Shown one piece after another: positions 44,486 through 57,069 of a stretch of 64,000 nucleotides of DNA. The notes under the pieces were generated by a model. It made no database searches. It had not been told where the DNA came from and was given only the letters and a program-made list of their open reading frames with translations. Source of the stretch: Rhabditoides inermis (taxonomy: Eukaryota > Nematoda > Chromadorea > Rhabditida > Rhabditidae). Position 1 is the stretch's first letter; each line of letters opens with the position of its first letter. The stretch lies in contig CAWZYM010000406.1 in the NCBI GenBank assembly GCA_963966185.1, positions 196,001 through 260,000 on the forward strand, in the 5' to 3' direction. Both the position numbers and the translations under genes were made by a program.

Positions 44486-47052
44486 TGGTTACTTCCGCAG
44501 ACAAATATTTTAGTATCTTTACCAGTAATATTCGTAGTTTTAAAAACTCCCTGCAGCTTATAACTGCTTCTTTTCATTCTCTTTCTGTGATTGGTGTTTT
44601 GACGGAGATTTGGACACGGGATGAGAAATCGATTCCAATTTTCCCTCGGCGCGTCACTCACGCTGCCTGTCGATCAGATCGAAGAGGCGGAGGTGTCATG
44701 ATTAGTGTTCCCTCGAATTTGGGATCTACTTTACTCGCACAAATTAGCCTGGATGATCTTGATGCGGTAGCTTCTAAAATAACCTTCCCTAATGGCTCTA
44801 GAGTTATAGTTATTGGAGTATATCGGCACCCGCGAAGCTCACCAAATTTCACTCACCATCTGGAAACGTTTATTGCCCGTTTCAATATAGATTGTCCAGT
44901 TATAATTACAGGTGATTTTAATTTCCCAGAAATCAATTGGCGTGATAATACATCTAGCGAACCAAAATCATTTGAGTTTGTTGGATTATGCAACACATTG
45001 GGCCTTTCTCAGCATGTCAACTTCCCCACTCGCGGATATAACATACTAGATTTGATACTTTGTAATGACCGTTCCTTGATTTTCAACGTAAAACCTGGAA
45101 TTCAAATTTCAGATCATGTATCAGTAGAGTGTTCCTTAATTATACAACTATCACCATCTTGTGACAATGTTGAGAAAACCTACTTTGACTACAAAAATGG
45201 AGACTATGCCGCGATGTGCCATGATCTCGCTGCTATTGATTGGGTCTCACAGTTTGGACAATGTACTGGTATAGATCAAAAGTACAATGTTCTTACTGGT
45301 TACATACACGACTCTATCAACATAAGAGTACCAATTCTTACAATCAAGAGCGCAAAAAAGTTTCCCTCATGGCTGTTATCTAAGAAATTGAAAATTAGAA
45401 AATGGTTTGACAAACAGAAACACACCAAGGATCCAGATGATATATATACCTATAAGAATGCGACAAAACTTTATAAGCAAGACGTGAAAAGCTATCTCAT
45501 TGAACGCGAACGCAGTATTTTGAAAAAAGGCTCCCCAGCTGAATATTGGAACTATATCAAGAAACGCACTGTTGGCAAAGCAGACATTCCGTTCCTTTCT
45601 GATGGGGAAAACCTTGTCTCTGATAATTTCAAAAGAGCACAGATGTTTAACAAACATTTTTCTGATGTATTTATAAGAGATGACCATAAACCATTATCAG
45701 CGCAAAGTAAGACATCTGTTAGCCTGATGAATATAAATCTGGATCCGGATCGTGTTTATACATATTTGAAGCACTTCAAACTCTCATATGGACCGGACAA
45801 TATACCTAGTATTGTGCTGCAATCATTAGCTGTTGTACTCGCTGAACCTTTGTCCATGATTTTTAAGGAATCTTTGATCACAGGCAACATGCCGAACCTT
45901 TGGAAACAATCTATAGTAGTGCCGGTCCATAAGAAAGATGATCCTTCTATTGTAAATAACTACCGCCCTATTTTGCTCACTTGTACACGTTGTAGAGTGC
46001 TTGAGCGGATGTTAGTCTATAAGATGCGTACACATCTTTGGTCTAATCATCTTGTCGCACCTCAGCAGTTTGGGTTCCTAGATGAACGCTCTACCATTTC
46101 ACAGATGGTGGAGTATGTCTCATTTATTAGTAGCGAATTGGGTGCAAAACGGATAGTCGATAGTATATATCTTGATGTTGCGAAGGCTTTTGACACTGTT
46201 TCGCACAGACGATTAATACAAATCTGTGATGCGTATGGATTCCGCGGCAATCTCCTTAGATGGCTACAAAACTACTTGACTGGAAGGACCCAATGTGTGC
46301 GTATATCCAACAAATTATCTGATTGGTTAGATGTTTTATCTGGAGTACCTCAAGGAAGTGTTGTAGGTCCTCTCATGTTCTTGTTGTATGTCAACGATAT
46401 CGGAGACGTTATCGAACATAGTAATATTCACATTTATGCAGACGATCTAAAACTCGACCTGTCATCGAGTACTCCCTGTTTCGAGTCAAATTTGATATCT
46501 GATCTTCGTCGGATAGATAATTTTTTCATTGACAGACAAATAAAATTGTCAGTTTCTAAATGTGAGTGTATGCATTTTGGCAAGAATAATCCTATGTATT
46601 CATACACATGTGAGGGTCAACCTTTACGTTCGGTGCGTAATATACGCGATCTAGGTATTCAACTCAATTTTGACCTCAGTCCTGATAGTCATATTTCAAA
46701 ACAAGTACGAAAAGCATCTGCTCTTGCTATACTTGTTCCGCGGACTTTCTCCTATTCGAAAGATTTATATAGAAATTTCTTCATTTACAAAATCAGACCG
46801 ATTCTCGAATACGGCAGTGAAGTGTTATGTCTAATGAACAAAACTTTCACGAATGCATTGAAAAAGACACAACGAAAGTTCACAAAGGCAATATTTCCGA
46901 AAATGAGCTACGCGAACCGTCTCGAGTCTCTCCAACTGGAAACACTATATATGCGTAGAATAAAAAGCAACCTTACCCTAGTACATAGCTATATGTATGA
47001 ATATATCAAGTCAGAAAACCCTTTTGACGTCATTGATTCCAAGTCAATCTAG
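44485..47052 (+). CDS. LINE ORF2: APE endonuclease and reverse transcriptase (3' end frameshifted)
   Basis: 855 residues from ATG 44485, inside the TAATG overlap. The N-terminal apurinic-type endonuclease shows TEIWTR, GDFN (143-146) and SDH (209-211). The reverse transcriptase (about 390-680) shows NNYRPI, YLDVAKAFDTVSHRRL, GVPQGSVVGP and YADD (651-654). The frame stops at 47052 after DSKSI. The usual C-terminal motif of this family (SVVNTWNLLP) is encoded further on in another frame (to about 47185), so an indel near 47040 removed the last 40-odd residues. The role is target-primed reverse transcription. All catalytic residues seen are intact. Confidence 0.92.
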   Translation: MVTSADKYFSIFTSNIRSFKNSLQLITASFHSLSVIGVLTEIWTRDEKSIPIFPRRVTHAACRSDRRGGGVMISVPSNLGSTLLAQISLDDLDAVASKITFPNGSRVIVIGVYRHPRSSPNFTHHLETFIARFNIDCPVIITGDFNFPEINWRDNTSSEPKSFEFVGLCNTLGLSQHVNFPTRGYNILDLILCNDRSLIFNVKPGIQISDHVSVECSLIIQLSPSCDNVEKTYFDYKNGDYAAMCHDLAAIDWVSQFGQCTGIDQKYNVLTGYIHDSINIRVPILTIKSAKKFPSWLLSKKLKIRKWFDKQKHTKDPDDIYTYKNATKLYKQDVKSYLIERERSILKKGSPAEYWNYIKKRTVGKADIPFLSDGENLVSDNFKRAQMFNKHFSDVFIRDDHKPLSAQSKTSVSLMNINLDPDRVYTYLKHFKLSYGPDNIPSIVLQSLAVVLAEPLSMIFKESLITGNMPNLWKQSIVVPVHKKDDPSIVNNYRPILLTCTRCRVLERMLVYKMRTHLWSNHLVAPQQFGFLDERSTISQMVEYVSFISSELGAKRIVDSIYLDVAKAFDTVSHRRLIQICDAYGFRGNLLRWLQNYLTGRTQCVRISNKLSDWLDVLSGVPQGSVVGPLMFLLYVNDIGDVIEHSNIHIYADDLKLDLSSSTPCFESNLISDLRRIDNFFIDRQIKLSVSKCECMHFGKNNPMYSYTCEGQPLRSVRNIRDLGIQLNFDLSPDSHISKQVRKASALAILVPRTFSYSKDLYRNFFIYKIRPILEYGSEVLCLMNKTFTNALKKTQRKFTKAIFPKMSYANRLESLQLETLYMRRIKSNLTLVHSYMYEYIKSENPFDVIDSKSI

Positions 47053-47557
47053 GAACCGTTCCAATGGGTATAAACTTTACAGTAACGCCAAAAACACAAT
47101 TCAACAGTCTTTTATAATTCATTCGGTTGTTAACACTTGGAACTTGCTTCCTCAAACCGTTGTAAATATTCCCGATAAACACTAATTCAGAAAGAGCTTA
47201 AATAATCATATAAATTTCCATAGTAAAAACGGCACTATTTTCAGTTCACTTAAAATACAAGACCCCACTAATCTCTAAAATATGAAGCTGGGGCAACTCT
47301 TATTCAGAAGTGGTGACAAACGGCACATATAGACCGTTTTTCTCACTCACTTTTATCTCGTTTCGGGTGTTGAGATTGCACTTTCCCTACATAGATCATG
47401 TTAACTCTGATTTCTGGGGAGAGTGCGGTTGTACCGGGTCGCAGGGATACGGACCGACGACGGGGGCTGCTGTCTCCCGATCATCTTATTGTATCTCCTT
47501 CTCTTATCCCGTGTTATCACCAAAATTCATATGAATAAACTATATATATATATATAT
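47053..47557 (+). other. LINE 3' region
   Basis: Holds the out-of-frame end of ORF2 (to 47185), a non-coding stretch and a short TA microsatellite (47541-47557). In this family a simple-sequence 3' end takes the place of poly(A). Nothing else is recognised. Confidence 0.7.
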
Positions 47558-48273
47558 AAAAGTGACCATTTTTGGTTGTTTTTCGATCAAAATAGAGGTA
47601 ACGAAAGCAAAATTGAGAACTGTTACAAGTGGTTTGCATCAGAAGACGTAAACTCAACTATCTCGAACGTTTAATGCAATTTGACTCTGTATGAACCAAG
47701 TTATGACCGCTGAAATACTCAAAATAGCAAAAGAGAGGCGAGGGCGCGCGCGCATTTTTTGCTTATTTGGCAATATTTTCCTCAAACCGTAACCAATGAG
47801 GGTGAAACTTGCAGGCACGCGAAAAAAAACTGTTTCTTGAAAGTAGTTACGAAACAAGAAGCGAAACTGGTTCTCAGGTGAGAAGCTTTCGCTGCAGACA
47901 GCGTAATATAGGCAAATATAGGCAATTTCAAATATAGGCAATAGGTGTATTTGGAGAATAATCGCGAAGTGGACTGCATCCTGAAGTAATCTGTAAACTT
48001 TCTGCGAAGTTTCACGCAAATTGGTTCGGTAGAAACTGAGTTATGACCGCGGAACGACACGAAAAAGTGCAAAAACGGCCCTTTTTGGTCATTTTTGGTG
48101 GTTTTTTGACCAAATCAGGGCGTAGAGGAGGAGTTGAGAGGTGTTTGAATTTAGTTGTCGTCTGGTGCAGGTGACACAACTTTCTACCAAGTTTCATGCG
48201 AATCGGTTAAGTTTGAAGCTAGTTATGGCTTGTGAATGACGGACACCATAGGACATTTTAGTAGAAAAGGCGA

Positions 48274-50538
<2,265 letters not shown>

Positions 50539-50693
50539 AGGGGGGGGGGGGGAGGGAGAGAGGAAAGGAGGAAGAGAAAGAGGGAGTCTGTGTCTCAACT
50601 ACACCAGTACCCACTACCACGACGGTTGCCATTTCTCCCTCCTCCTTCTCCTCACACGCGGTCTCTTCTCATCGCACAAGACGAAGACGACAC

Positions 50694-50740
<47 letters not shown>

Positions 50741-51051
50741 GGGGAGGGAGAGAGGAAAGGAGGAAGACAGAGAGAAGGAGTCTGTGTCTCAACTACACCA
50801 GTACCCACTACCACGAAGGTTGCCTTTTCTCCCTCCTCCTTCTCCTCACACGCGGTCTCTTCTCATCGCACAAGACAAAGACGACACAAGTCAGAGAGAG
50901 AGAAGGGGGGAGGGAGAGAAGGAAGGAGGAAGAGAGAGAGGGAGTCTGTGTCTCAACTACACCAGTACCCACTACCACGACGGTTGCCAATTCTCCCTCC
51001 TCCTTCTCCTCACACGCGGTCTCTTCTCATCGCACAAGACGAAGACGACAC

Positions 51052-51089
<38 letters not shown>

Positions 51090-51231
51090 AGGAGAGAGGG
51101 AAGGAGGAAGACAGAGAGAAGGAGTTCTTGTCTCAACTACACCAGTACCCACTACCACGAAGGTTGCCATTTCTCCCTCCTCCTTCTCCTCACACGCGGT
51201 CTCTTCTCATCGCACAAGACGAAGACGACAC

Positions 51232-51285
<54 letters not shown>

Positions 51286-51430
51286 AGGAGAGAGGAAAGG
51301 AGGAAGACAGAGAGAAGGAGTCTGTGTCTCAACTACACCAGTACCCACTACCACGAAGGTTGCCATTTCTCCCTCTTCCTTCTCCTCACTCGCGGTCTCT
51401 TCTCATCGCACAAGACGAAGACGACACAAG

Positions 51431-51461
<31 letters not shown>

Positions 51462-51598
51462 AGAGAGGAAAGGAGGAAGAGAAAGAGGGAGTCTGTGTCT
51501 CAACTACACCAGTACCCACTACCACGACGGTTGCCATTTCTCCCTCCTCCTTCTCCTCACACGCGGTCTCTTCTCATCGCACAAGACGAAGACGACAC
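50539..51598 (+). repeat. GA-rich minisatellite, six units of 162-197 bp
   Basis: The phrase TCTCAACTACACCAGTACCC recurs six times at intervals of about 194, 162, 180, 197 and 172 bases. The variation comes from the length of an (AG)n tract at each unit end. Units also share ACACGCGGTCTCTTCTCATC and GACGAAGACGACACAAG. All three forward frames stay open across the whole array because the unit lacks stops in every frame. It replaces the end of F3 copy B. Confidence 0.93.
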
Positions 51599-51879
51599 CG
51601 AGTATCAAGGTTGTAGTATCAAGGTTGTATCTACAATAGGAGCTGAGCTATGCACATGACCTTATTTGGAATATGCAAATGATGTATAATTAGATAAATT
51701 GTATACTAAACAATAAGTATTCCAGCACTTCGTACCTATACGAAGTATCAAAGTCGTAGCTGTAATAGGAGCTGAGATATGACCTAATTTGAATGAAAAA
51801 TGGCCAATTTCTTTACAAAAACTCTTTGCCATAATTCATCTATAAAAACGGCTACAGTGTTATCTCAAACAAGCGTATG
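51599..51879. other. Non-coding spacer with related phrase modules
   Basis: Two related phrases (TATCAAGGTTGTATCTAC... and TATCAAAGTCGTAGCTGTAA..., both followed by AATAGGAGCTGAG and a T-ATG) lie about 120 bases apart. This is the same kind of module as in F1-F3 but of a different family. No gene. Confidence 0.6.
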
Positions 51880-52043
51880 AAGTTCGTCGTTCGGGACAGG
51901 ATGTTGAACCATGGGGAAGTCTCGGCGAGGTTCAACACAGCGTACGGGAATCCATCGGAAAGGGGCATCCGAGCATCGCTAACCCCTATGCGCCAAGAAC
52001 GTCTACTGCCGGGCCGACTTCAACGCGAGCAGCTACCCGACCA

Positions 52044-52754
52044 GTGACCACTCCGGCAGCAAGAACGACTACCAGTACTCCCGCTACAACCACTTCTACA
52101 AAGACGACTACAGCTCCGGTATCGACGACTGCATCTACTTCTACAAGGACGACTACAACTCCGGTATCGACGACTGCATCTACTTCTACGAGGACGACAA
52201 CAACGGACGCGACGACGACAACTGCCACCCCACCGACGACCACTACGACGAAGCCACTGTCGACCACGCAGAGGACTCGTCTGACCACGACCGCGCCGAC
52301 GCCGCTGACTGTTACCCCCGTGCTGACGGAAAGGACGACGAGACCGGTGCAAGACGACGAGGCGACGAAGATCAAGCTCACGGCAGCCGCCATCAAGTTC
52401 TACCGCCGAGTTAGCGAGTACGATGTGGAGCGCAATGCCAATCAGACGCTCCAAGACTTCAACGCAAGGATGCAATATCTCCACGAGAGATTGCAAGTGG
52501 ATCTGAAGAGAGAATTCGACCGGATCTTCAACCACATCTGCGCTGTGGAGCAGGGATTCGCCAACATGATTGCGGCGGTCCTGACGATGGATGCGACTAC
52601 CGGATCCCGCCTGCTCTTGCAACAGCAGGATGTGGTGGCCCGATTCGTCGGAGATGGAGTACTTCTGGTCTCGAAGTGCGCGCGGACAAGGCCGACAGAA
52701 GTTCACTCCGACCATCGATTAGGGGGAGTCTGCTTCTCGGACCTGCCTTTCTAA
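52044..52754 (+). pseudogene. Envelope-like fragment with mucin-like Thr-rich region
   Basis: About 236 codons. The first 100 or so are almost entirely Thr/Ser/Pro repeats (TTTPVSTTASTSTR-type), a mucin-like, probably O-glycosylated stalk. Residues 140-236 align by eye with residues 934-1030 of the first element's envelope: both have a long helix, then DAT...R.LLQ, then a C...P...GVC(Y/F)..P block. The frame stops at TAA 52752-52754. The next envelope segment (TPAELSDIVFSAS, frame starting about 52769) is out of frame and a section seen in the first element is missing, so this copy is disrupted. CTTTCAG at 52762-52768 resembles a splice acceptor, so an intron cannot be wholly excluded. Confidence 0.7.
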
Positions 52755-52755
52755 T

Positions 52756-54180
52756 ATGAAGCTTTCAGCTGAGCAGCGTCGTGCTGACGCCGGCGGAGCT
52801 GTCGGACATCGTGTTCTCGGCGTCGACAGTCTTCAAGGACGGTGGTTCCGGATTTGGCAATCTGCAATGGAATGGATGGTCGCCTTCGCGCTTGCCCACA
52901 AAGTAAAGGGTCTGCAAGTTCGACAGCTGATGATGGAGAGAAAGATGCATGCTGACGAGAAGGCAGAGTCGACGTGGGATTTCGATTCCGGACGCGCGTG
53001 GGCTGACGTCAAGCAGACAGCAGTCGACGTCAAGGATTCAGTTGGAGAGAAGATTGGAGGAGTATTCGACACATACAAGAAGATGATCATCGGAGCCGCA
53101 GTCGCAGCTGTGGTACTGATACTCGCCGTCGTCGGAGGAGTGATCTGCTTCAAGATTGCAGCCGCGAGGAGAATCGCGAGAATGCTGCTTGGAGCTGCCG
53201 AGCAGAGTGGACTCCTACGACCGTCTCAGCAGCCACCTCCGTATATAGTGCACGCGATCCAGATGCAAGCAGTCTTGTCTGCCCCGTTCGACGAGGACGA
53301 CTGCTGTGCGTTCAACTACGTGCCAGGATATGTACACCACGTGCGTGCGGTTGGATCGCGTGGCAAGGGAGAGCTGCCGTTCGTCGCCACTCACTTCAAT
53401 GCGCGACCAGTGGTCGCCCTGATCGACAGTGGATCTCCCTTAACCTACATGGGAGGAACGGCAGCAAAGCAGATCGGAAGCACACCGGAGAAGCTGAGGC
53501 CGACATCGGAGATTGGAGTGACAACTAATGGATCCAGATTCAAGTTCACCGGAAAAGCCGATATGGTAGTCACCCTGGCGGGACGCAGCGCCCGTGTTCC
53601 TGTCCTGATTGCGGAAGACGCTCACTGCCCAGGGCCCGGACTGATCGGGATGGACGCGATGAAGAAGTTTGGAGAGATTGGCGTGACTGCTGAGAAGAGA
53701 TTCCTTCGCGTCGGAGGGCAGATCGTCCTGTTCCTACATCGAGGAGAACATGGACATGCCGAGTGGGCGTGCTACGCAGTGCGCACCACCAAGGAGATCA
53801 CCCTGGACCCGTTCACGGACAGCGTTGTAGAAGCAGAAATCCCGGATCTTTTCGAGAATGGAACCCAGTTCGTGATCGGATCGGAGTCGACGGATCCAGA
53901 AGAGGCGGATATCTGCATACCTGAAGGACTCGTGACGACTACGGATAGCCGAGCGGTTCCTGTCAGGGTCGTCAATAAGTCTTCTCAGCCAGTCACGATC
54001 TACAAGGGTCAGCGTCTCGTAGCTACCAGCCTCGTTGACTACATTGAGGAGACGGAGACACCTGAGGAGGTGTACACGGTTGCGGCGGTGGACAAGGAGG
54101 CGCCATGGTCTACGACCCGCCAGCCGAGTACCTCACGGAGCACCAGCCGCATTTTGAGGCTGATCTCGAGGAGTGCCTGA
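52756..54180 (+). pseudogene. Envelope transmembrane tail continuous with protease
   Basis: 474-codon frame. The first 45 or so codons are likely an out-of-frame reading of envelope. From about residue 70 it shows an amphipathic stretch, a transmembrane helix (about 110-135, GAAVAAVVLILAVVGGVIC), a short cytoplasmic tail with PPPY at 160-163, then an aspartic protease with DSGS at 224-227 and ALI/LIG-type flanks. Envelope tail and protease are therefore in ONE frame here, unlike the first element, where they overlap in different frames. The true reverse-transcriptase frame takes over near 54105, and the last 25 codons here are read out of frame. Confidence 0.7.
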
Positions 54181-55613
54181 ATAAGTCAGGAGTAAACCGA
54201 ACTACAAGGAGAAAGATCGAGAAGATTCTAAGGAAGCACAAGGAGGCGTTCGCGTGGGAAGGATCGCCCATCGGAGTCTACAATGGTCCTATCGAGCACG
54301 AGATTCATCTCGTGGAGGGAGCCAAGCCGGTCCGAGGGCGCCTTTCAAGGATACCCGGAGAGATGCGTCAGGAGGTGCAGAGGCCGTTGGACGAGATGCT
54401 GCACAACGGCATCATCACACCGAGCGACTCGCCGTTCTCATCACCTATACTGCTCGTCAAGAAAAAGGACAAGACGCACCGGATTGTCCAGGACTATCGC
54501 GCGCTGAACGCCATCACCGAGAAGACGGCGTATTCGATGCCGCGCGTCGACGACGCCGTGGACGACATTGCGGAGAAGCGTTTCTTCGCAACATTCGACC
54601 TCAATGCAAGCTATTACCAAGTGAAGATGAGTCGGAATGATCGACTCAAGAGTGCGTTCTCCACACCAGCAGGGCTCTACGAGTTTTACCGCATGCCCAT
54701 GGGTCTCTGTGGTTCAGCTCACACTCTGCAGAAGGCGATGGAGGCGGTGCGCCGAGGGATGAAGTCGAAAGTCCACATATACATCGATGACGTGGTCATT
54801 GCGTCATCTACTTTCGAGGAGCACCTGCGCGACGTCGAGGAATTTCTGCGGGCCATGAAGCGAGCCGGACTACGTCTCAAGATGTCCAAGTGCGGAATCG
54901 CCCTCCAGAAGACGACATTCCTGGGATTCGTCATCTCGGAAAAGGGCATCGAGGCGGACCCGTCTAAGGTGGAGGCAGTTCGCAAGTTCCCGCGCCCGAC
55001 CAACGTCCGCGAACTGCGGAGTTTTCTTGGATTGTGCAGCTACCTGCGGCGCTTCGTCCAGAACTTCGCACACAAGGCGCACCCGCTGACGCAGCTGACA
55101 GCCGAAGGAGTGAAGTTTGCGTGGAAGGATGAGCAGCAGAAGGCGTTCGAGGAACTGAAGAATGTGCTCACAGATGCGCCGGTTCTCATCGCGCCTCGGA
55201 TTGGACAGCCGTACTACATCGAGACCGACGCTTCGTCGGTCGCTGTTGCAGCCATGCTGATGCAGGATACTGAGGATGGACGGCAGCCGATCGCTTACGC
55301 AAGCAGGAGGCTTGTGCCGGCGAAGACGCGTTACGCGGCTATTGAGCTGGAGGCGCTCGGAGTGACGTTCGCGTTGCAGAGATTTCACACATACGTCTAC
55401 AATGCCGACATCACGGTGATCACCGACCACTCTCCCCTGCGAGCCATGATGACACGCCGAGACGTCACCGGTCGTCTGGCTAAATACCAGCTGGCCATCA
55501 TGGCGTACTCGCCCAAGATCATCTACCGCCCCGGAAAGGAGAACCCGCTCTGCGACGCCCTCTCACGGTTCCCACCGGCAGAGGTGCACGGAGTGATTTC
55601 GACGGAGCTATAA
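54105..55613 (+). pseudogene. Reverse transcriptase-RNase H fragment
   Basis: 502 codons. The start YDPPAEYL matches NYDPPEVDL of the first element's Pol, where that frame is continuous with protease, so the -1 change here is a mutation or an unusual shift site (no slippery heptamer is visible). RT motifs are present with YIDD at 226-229. RNase H shows ETDASS (D375), IELEAL and TDHSPL. The frame stops at TAA 55611-55613. In-frame coding resumes (SEMLPSKEDISKEQ) and ends at TGA 55785-55787, before integrase. Confidence 0.88.
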
Positions 55614-55868
55614 TCGGAGATGCTGCCCAGCAAGGAGGACATCAGCAAGGAGCAACGAGCGGACCCGTTCTGCAAGGCGATGATCGAATACTTACTGCAC
55701 GGAGTGAGGCCGATCGACAAGAAGGACATGTTGAGGAAGATATCTAGGAAAGAGACAAAGTTCATCGTGCTCGACTATGTAGTTTGAAAGCCGAGAGCGC
55801 CTTTCTTGTCGGAAGGGGAGGATGCGATACTCACCCTCGCTAATTCCCCGCGTAGGATCATATCTAGG

Positions 55869-56401
55869 ATTCTCTTTCGAAAAGTACAGGAGTAAAAAGA
55901 GAGGTTTGTTTTGATCTAATTCAACAAAAGCACATGCATAAAATCTCTTCGCGGGTGACTAAAATTTCAAAACAAACCTGCTCTTTCAAACGATGTTTCG
56001 TTCGCTCTAAAATATGTGATTGTTCTGTGCATCCAAACGCAAATATGTATGCATACATACATATTCGATATTTTTCGTCACTTTAATTTGTTATTAATGT
56101 TGTTCAACGAAAAATCATTACTTTTGTAATAAGTTATTGTACTATCTAGTATAACAATAAATTATTATAATTTACTGAAATATCACGATTTGTTGCCAGT
56201 TGATTTAAGATATTTTACCAACTAGTAACTTGCAACACAATGAATTATTATAGAGCATATTATGTTCGCTTTTCATCGATTAGAAAGAGCAGGTTTGTTT
56301 TGAAATTTTAGTCACCCGCGAAGAGATTTTATGCATGTGCTTTTGTTGAATTAGATCAAAACAAACCTCTCTTTTTACTCCTGTACTTTTCGAAAGAGAA
56401 T
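55869..56401. mobile_element. 533-bp inverted-repeat element (MITE-like)
   Basis: 119-base terminal arms, 55869-55987 and 56283-56401, are exact inverted copies by eye (ATTCTCTTTCGAAAAGTACA at the ends). The core of about 295 bases is AT-rich with no ORF. Flanks are CTAGG on the left and GGATG on the right, so a GG or similar duplication is possible but not certain. It lies just inside the presumed LTR remnant of the decayed element. The superfamily is not assigned. Confidence 0.85.
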
Positions 56402-56902
56402 GGATGTCCTTTTCTCAAATTTCGAAGAAATTTTTCTTGAGATAGATGAGTTACGAAAATAATGCAAACAAACCTTAACATACTACAATGTATTTTAGAA
56501 GAACATAACTATAAACTTATATCTCATTACTTATAACTTATAACTTAAAGTAAATTATAGTGGTGAGGAAAGAGACCTGTAGGCGCATCGCCGTCATTTC
56601 GCTAGCAACCATAAAGAGTCGGATCAAGTATGATATAGTTACGTATATGCTCGCAATAAGTTGCGCGCGGTGGGGGAAAGTAGATCAGAGGAAGACGGAG
56701 TGTCTCGGCAATAGCGCACAAAACAAGAGAGGCAGACTGTTATGACTTCGTATTTTGAACTGCAAACGAGGCTATATTGTGAGAATAACAGCAAATTTAA
56801 CACATTCCATAATACTGTACCCGGAACAAATTTGGAGCCATACCAACCACTTCAATTGCTATTCAAAAACTCATCAATAACGAACGATATTCAATTTTGA
56901 AA
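56402..56902. other. Intergenic stretch, nothing recognised
   Basis: AT-rich sequence between the inverted-repeat element and the 3' end of the minus-strand gene. A 61-codon frame at 56560-56745 has no supporting features. Confidence 0.5.
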
Positions 56903-56908
56903 TTTATT
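56903..56908 (-). terminator. Polyadenylation signal of the 57-58 kb gene
   Basis: AATAAA on the minus strand, about 160 bases past the stop codon at 57070. It is the first such hexamer downstream. Confidence 0.6.
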
Positions 56909-57069
56909 AAACTCAAAAACAAGACATCTCATAAAGCAAATTACAACAAATCAATACATGAAACATCCTACCGTAATACATCACAGAAACAAAAAAGACG
57001 TATCGTTTGGGAGGCTGGGAGGATGGGCGGCAGAGGCCGCAAGACTTGAATCGTATTATCGCTCTCCAT

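Larger units (their letters stand above)
43602..47557 (+). mobile_element. CR1-like non-LTR retrotransposon (LINE), two ORFs
   Basis: The host repeat reads GTGCAAA to 43601 and resumes AAAAGTGACC after a (TA)n tail at about 47541-47557. Intact F3 copies read GTGCAAAAGTG here, which defines the insertion; the target duplication, if any, is a few A residues. It contains ORF1 and ORF2 overlapping as TAATG, and a 3' region ending in a TA microsatellite rather than poly(A). The short 5' part before ORF1 (about 45 bases) suggests slight 5' truncation. ORF2 breaks near its end, so this copy is probably inactive. Confidence 0.9.
42103..48273 (+). repeat. F3 repeat copy A, split by a non-LTR retrotransposon
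   Basis: Left end CTAGCGCTCCGGCGCTAG (perfect short palindrome). The left part runs to 43601 and the right part from 47558 to 48273, so the uninterrupted length is about 2.2 kb. It includes a CT-rich tract (about 42540-42690), small TATATA stretches, and 174-base-spaced phrases of the type AAGTTTCATGCGAATCGG...AGTTATG. The tail is GACGGACACCATAGGACATT TTAGTAGAAAAG. A 48-codon frame starting at 43021 (ATGGAGCTTCCGCTG) is conserved in the other copies but loses its end in copy B. I do not call it a gene. Confidence 0.88.
51880..55860 (+). mobile_element. Decayed Ty3/gypsy relative with envelope before pol, integrase missing
   Basis: Partial element. It is 5' truncated within the envelope region and followed by protease, reverse transcriptase and RNase H. 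The coding stops at 55787, before any integrase zinc finger or DDE motif. GGAAGGGGAGGA followed by TGCGATACTC (about 55816-55838) looks like a polypurine tract and LTR start, so integrase may have been lost by internal deletion. No matching 5' LTR was found. Frames shift at least at about 52755 and 54105, and there is a stop at 55611. Codon use is GC-rich compared with the first element. Confidence 0.8.

Noticed and set aside
52020..52715. 231-codon antisense frame over the Thr-rich envelope fragment
   Set aside because: It is the complement of ACN-rich codons; the opposite strand is low-complexity and unrelated to any protein.
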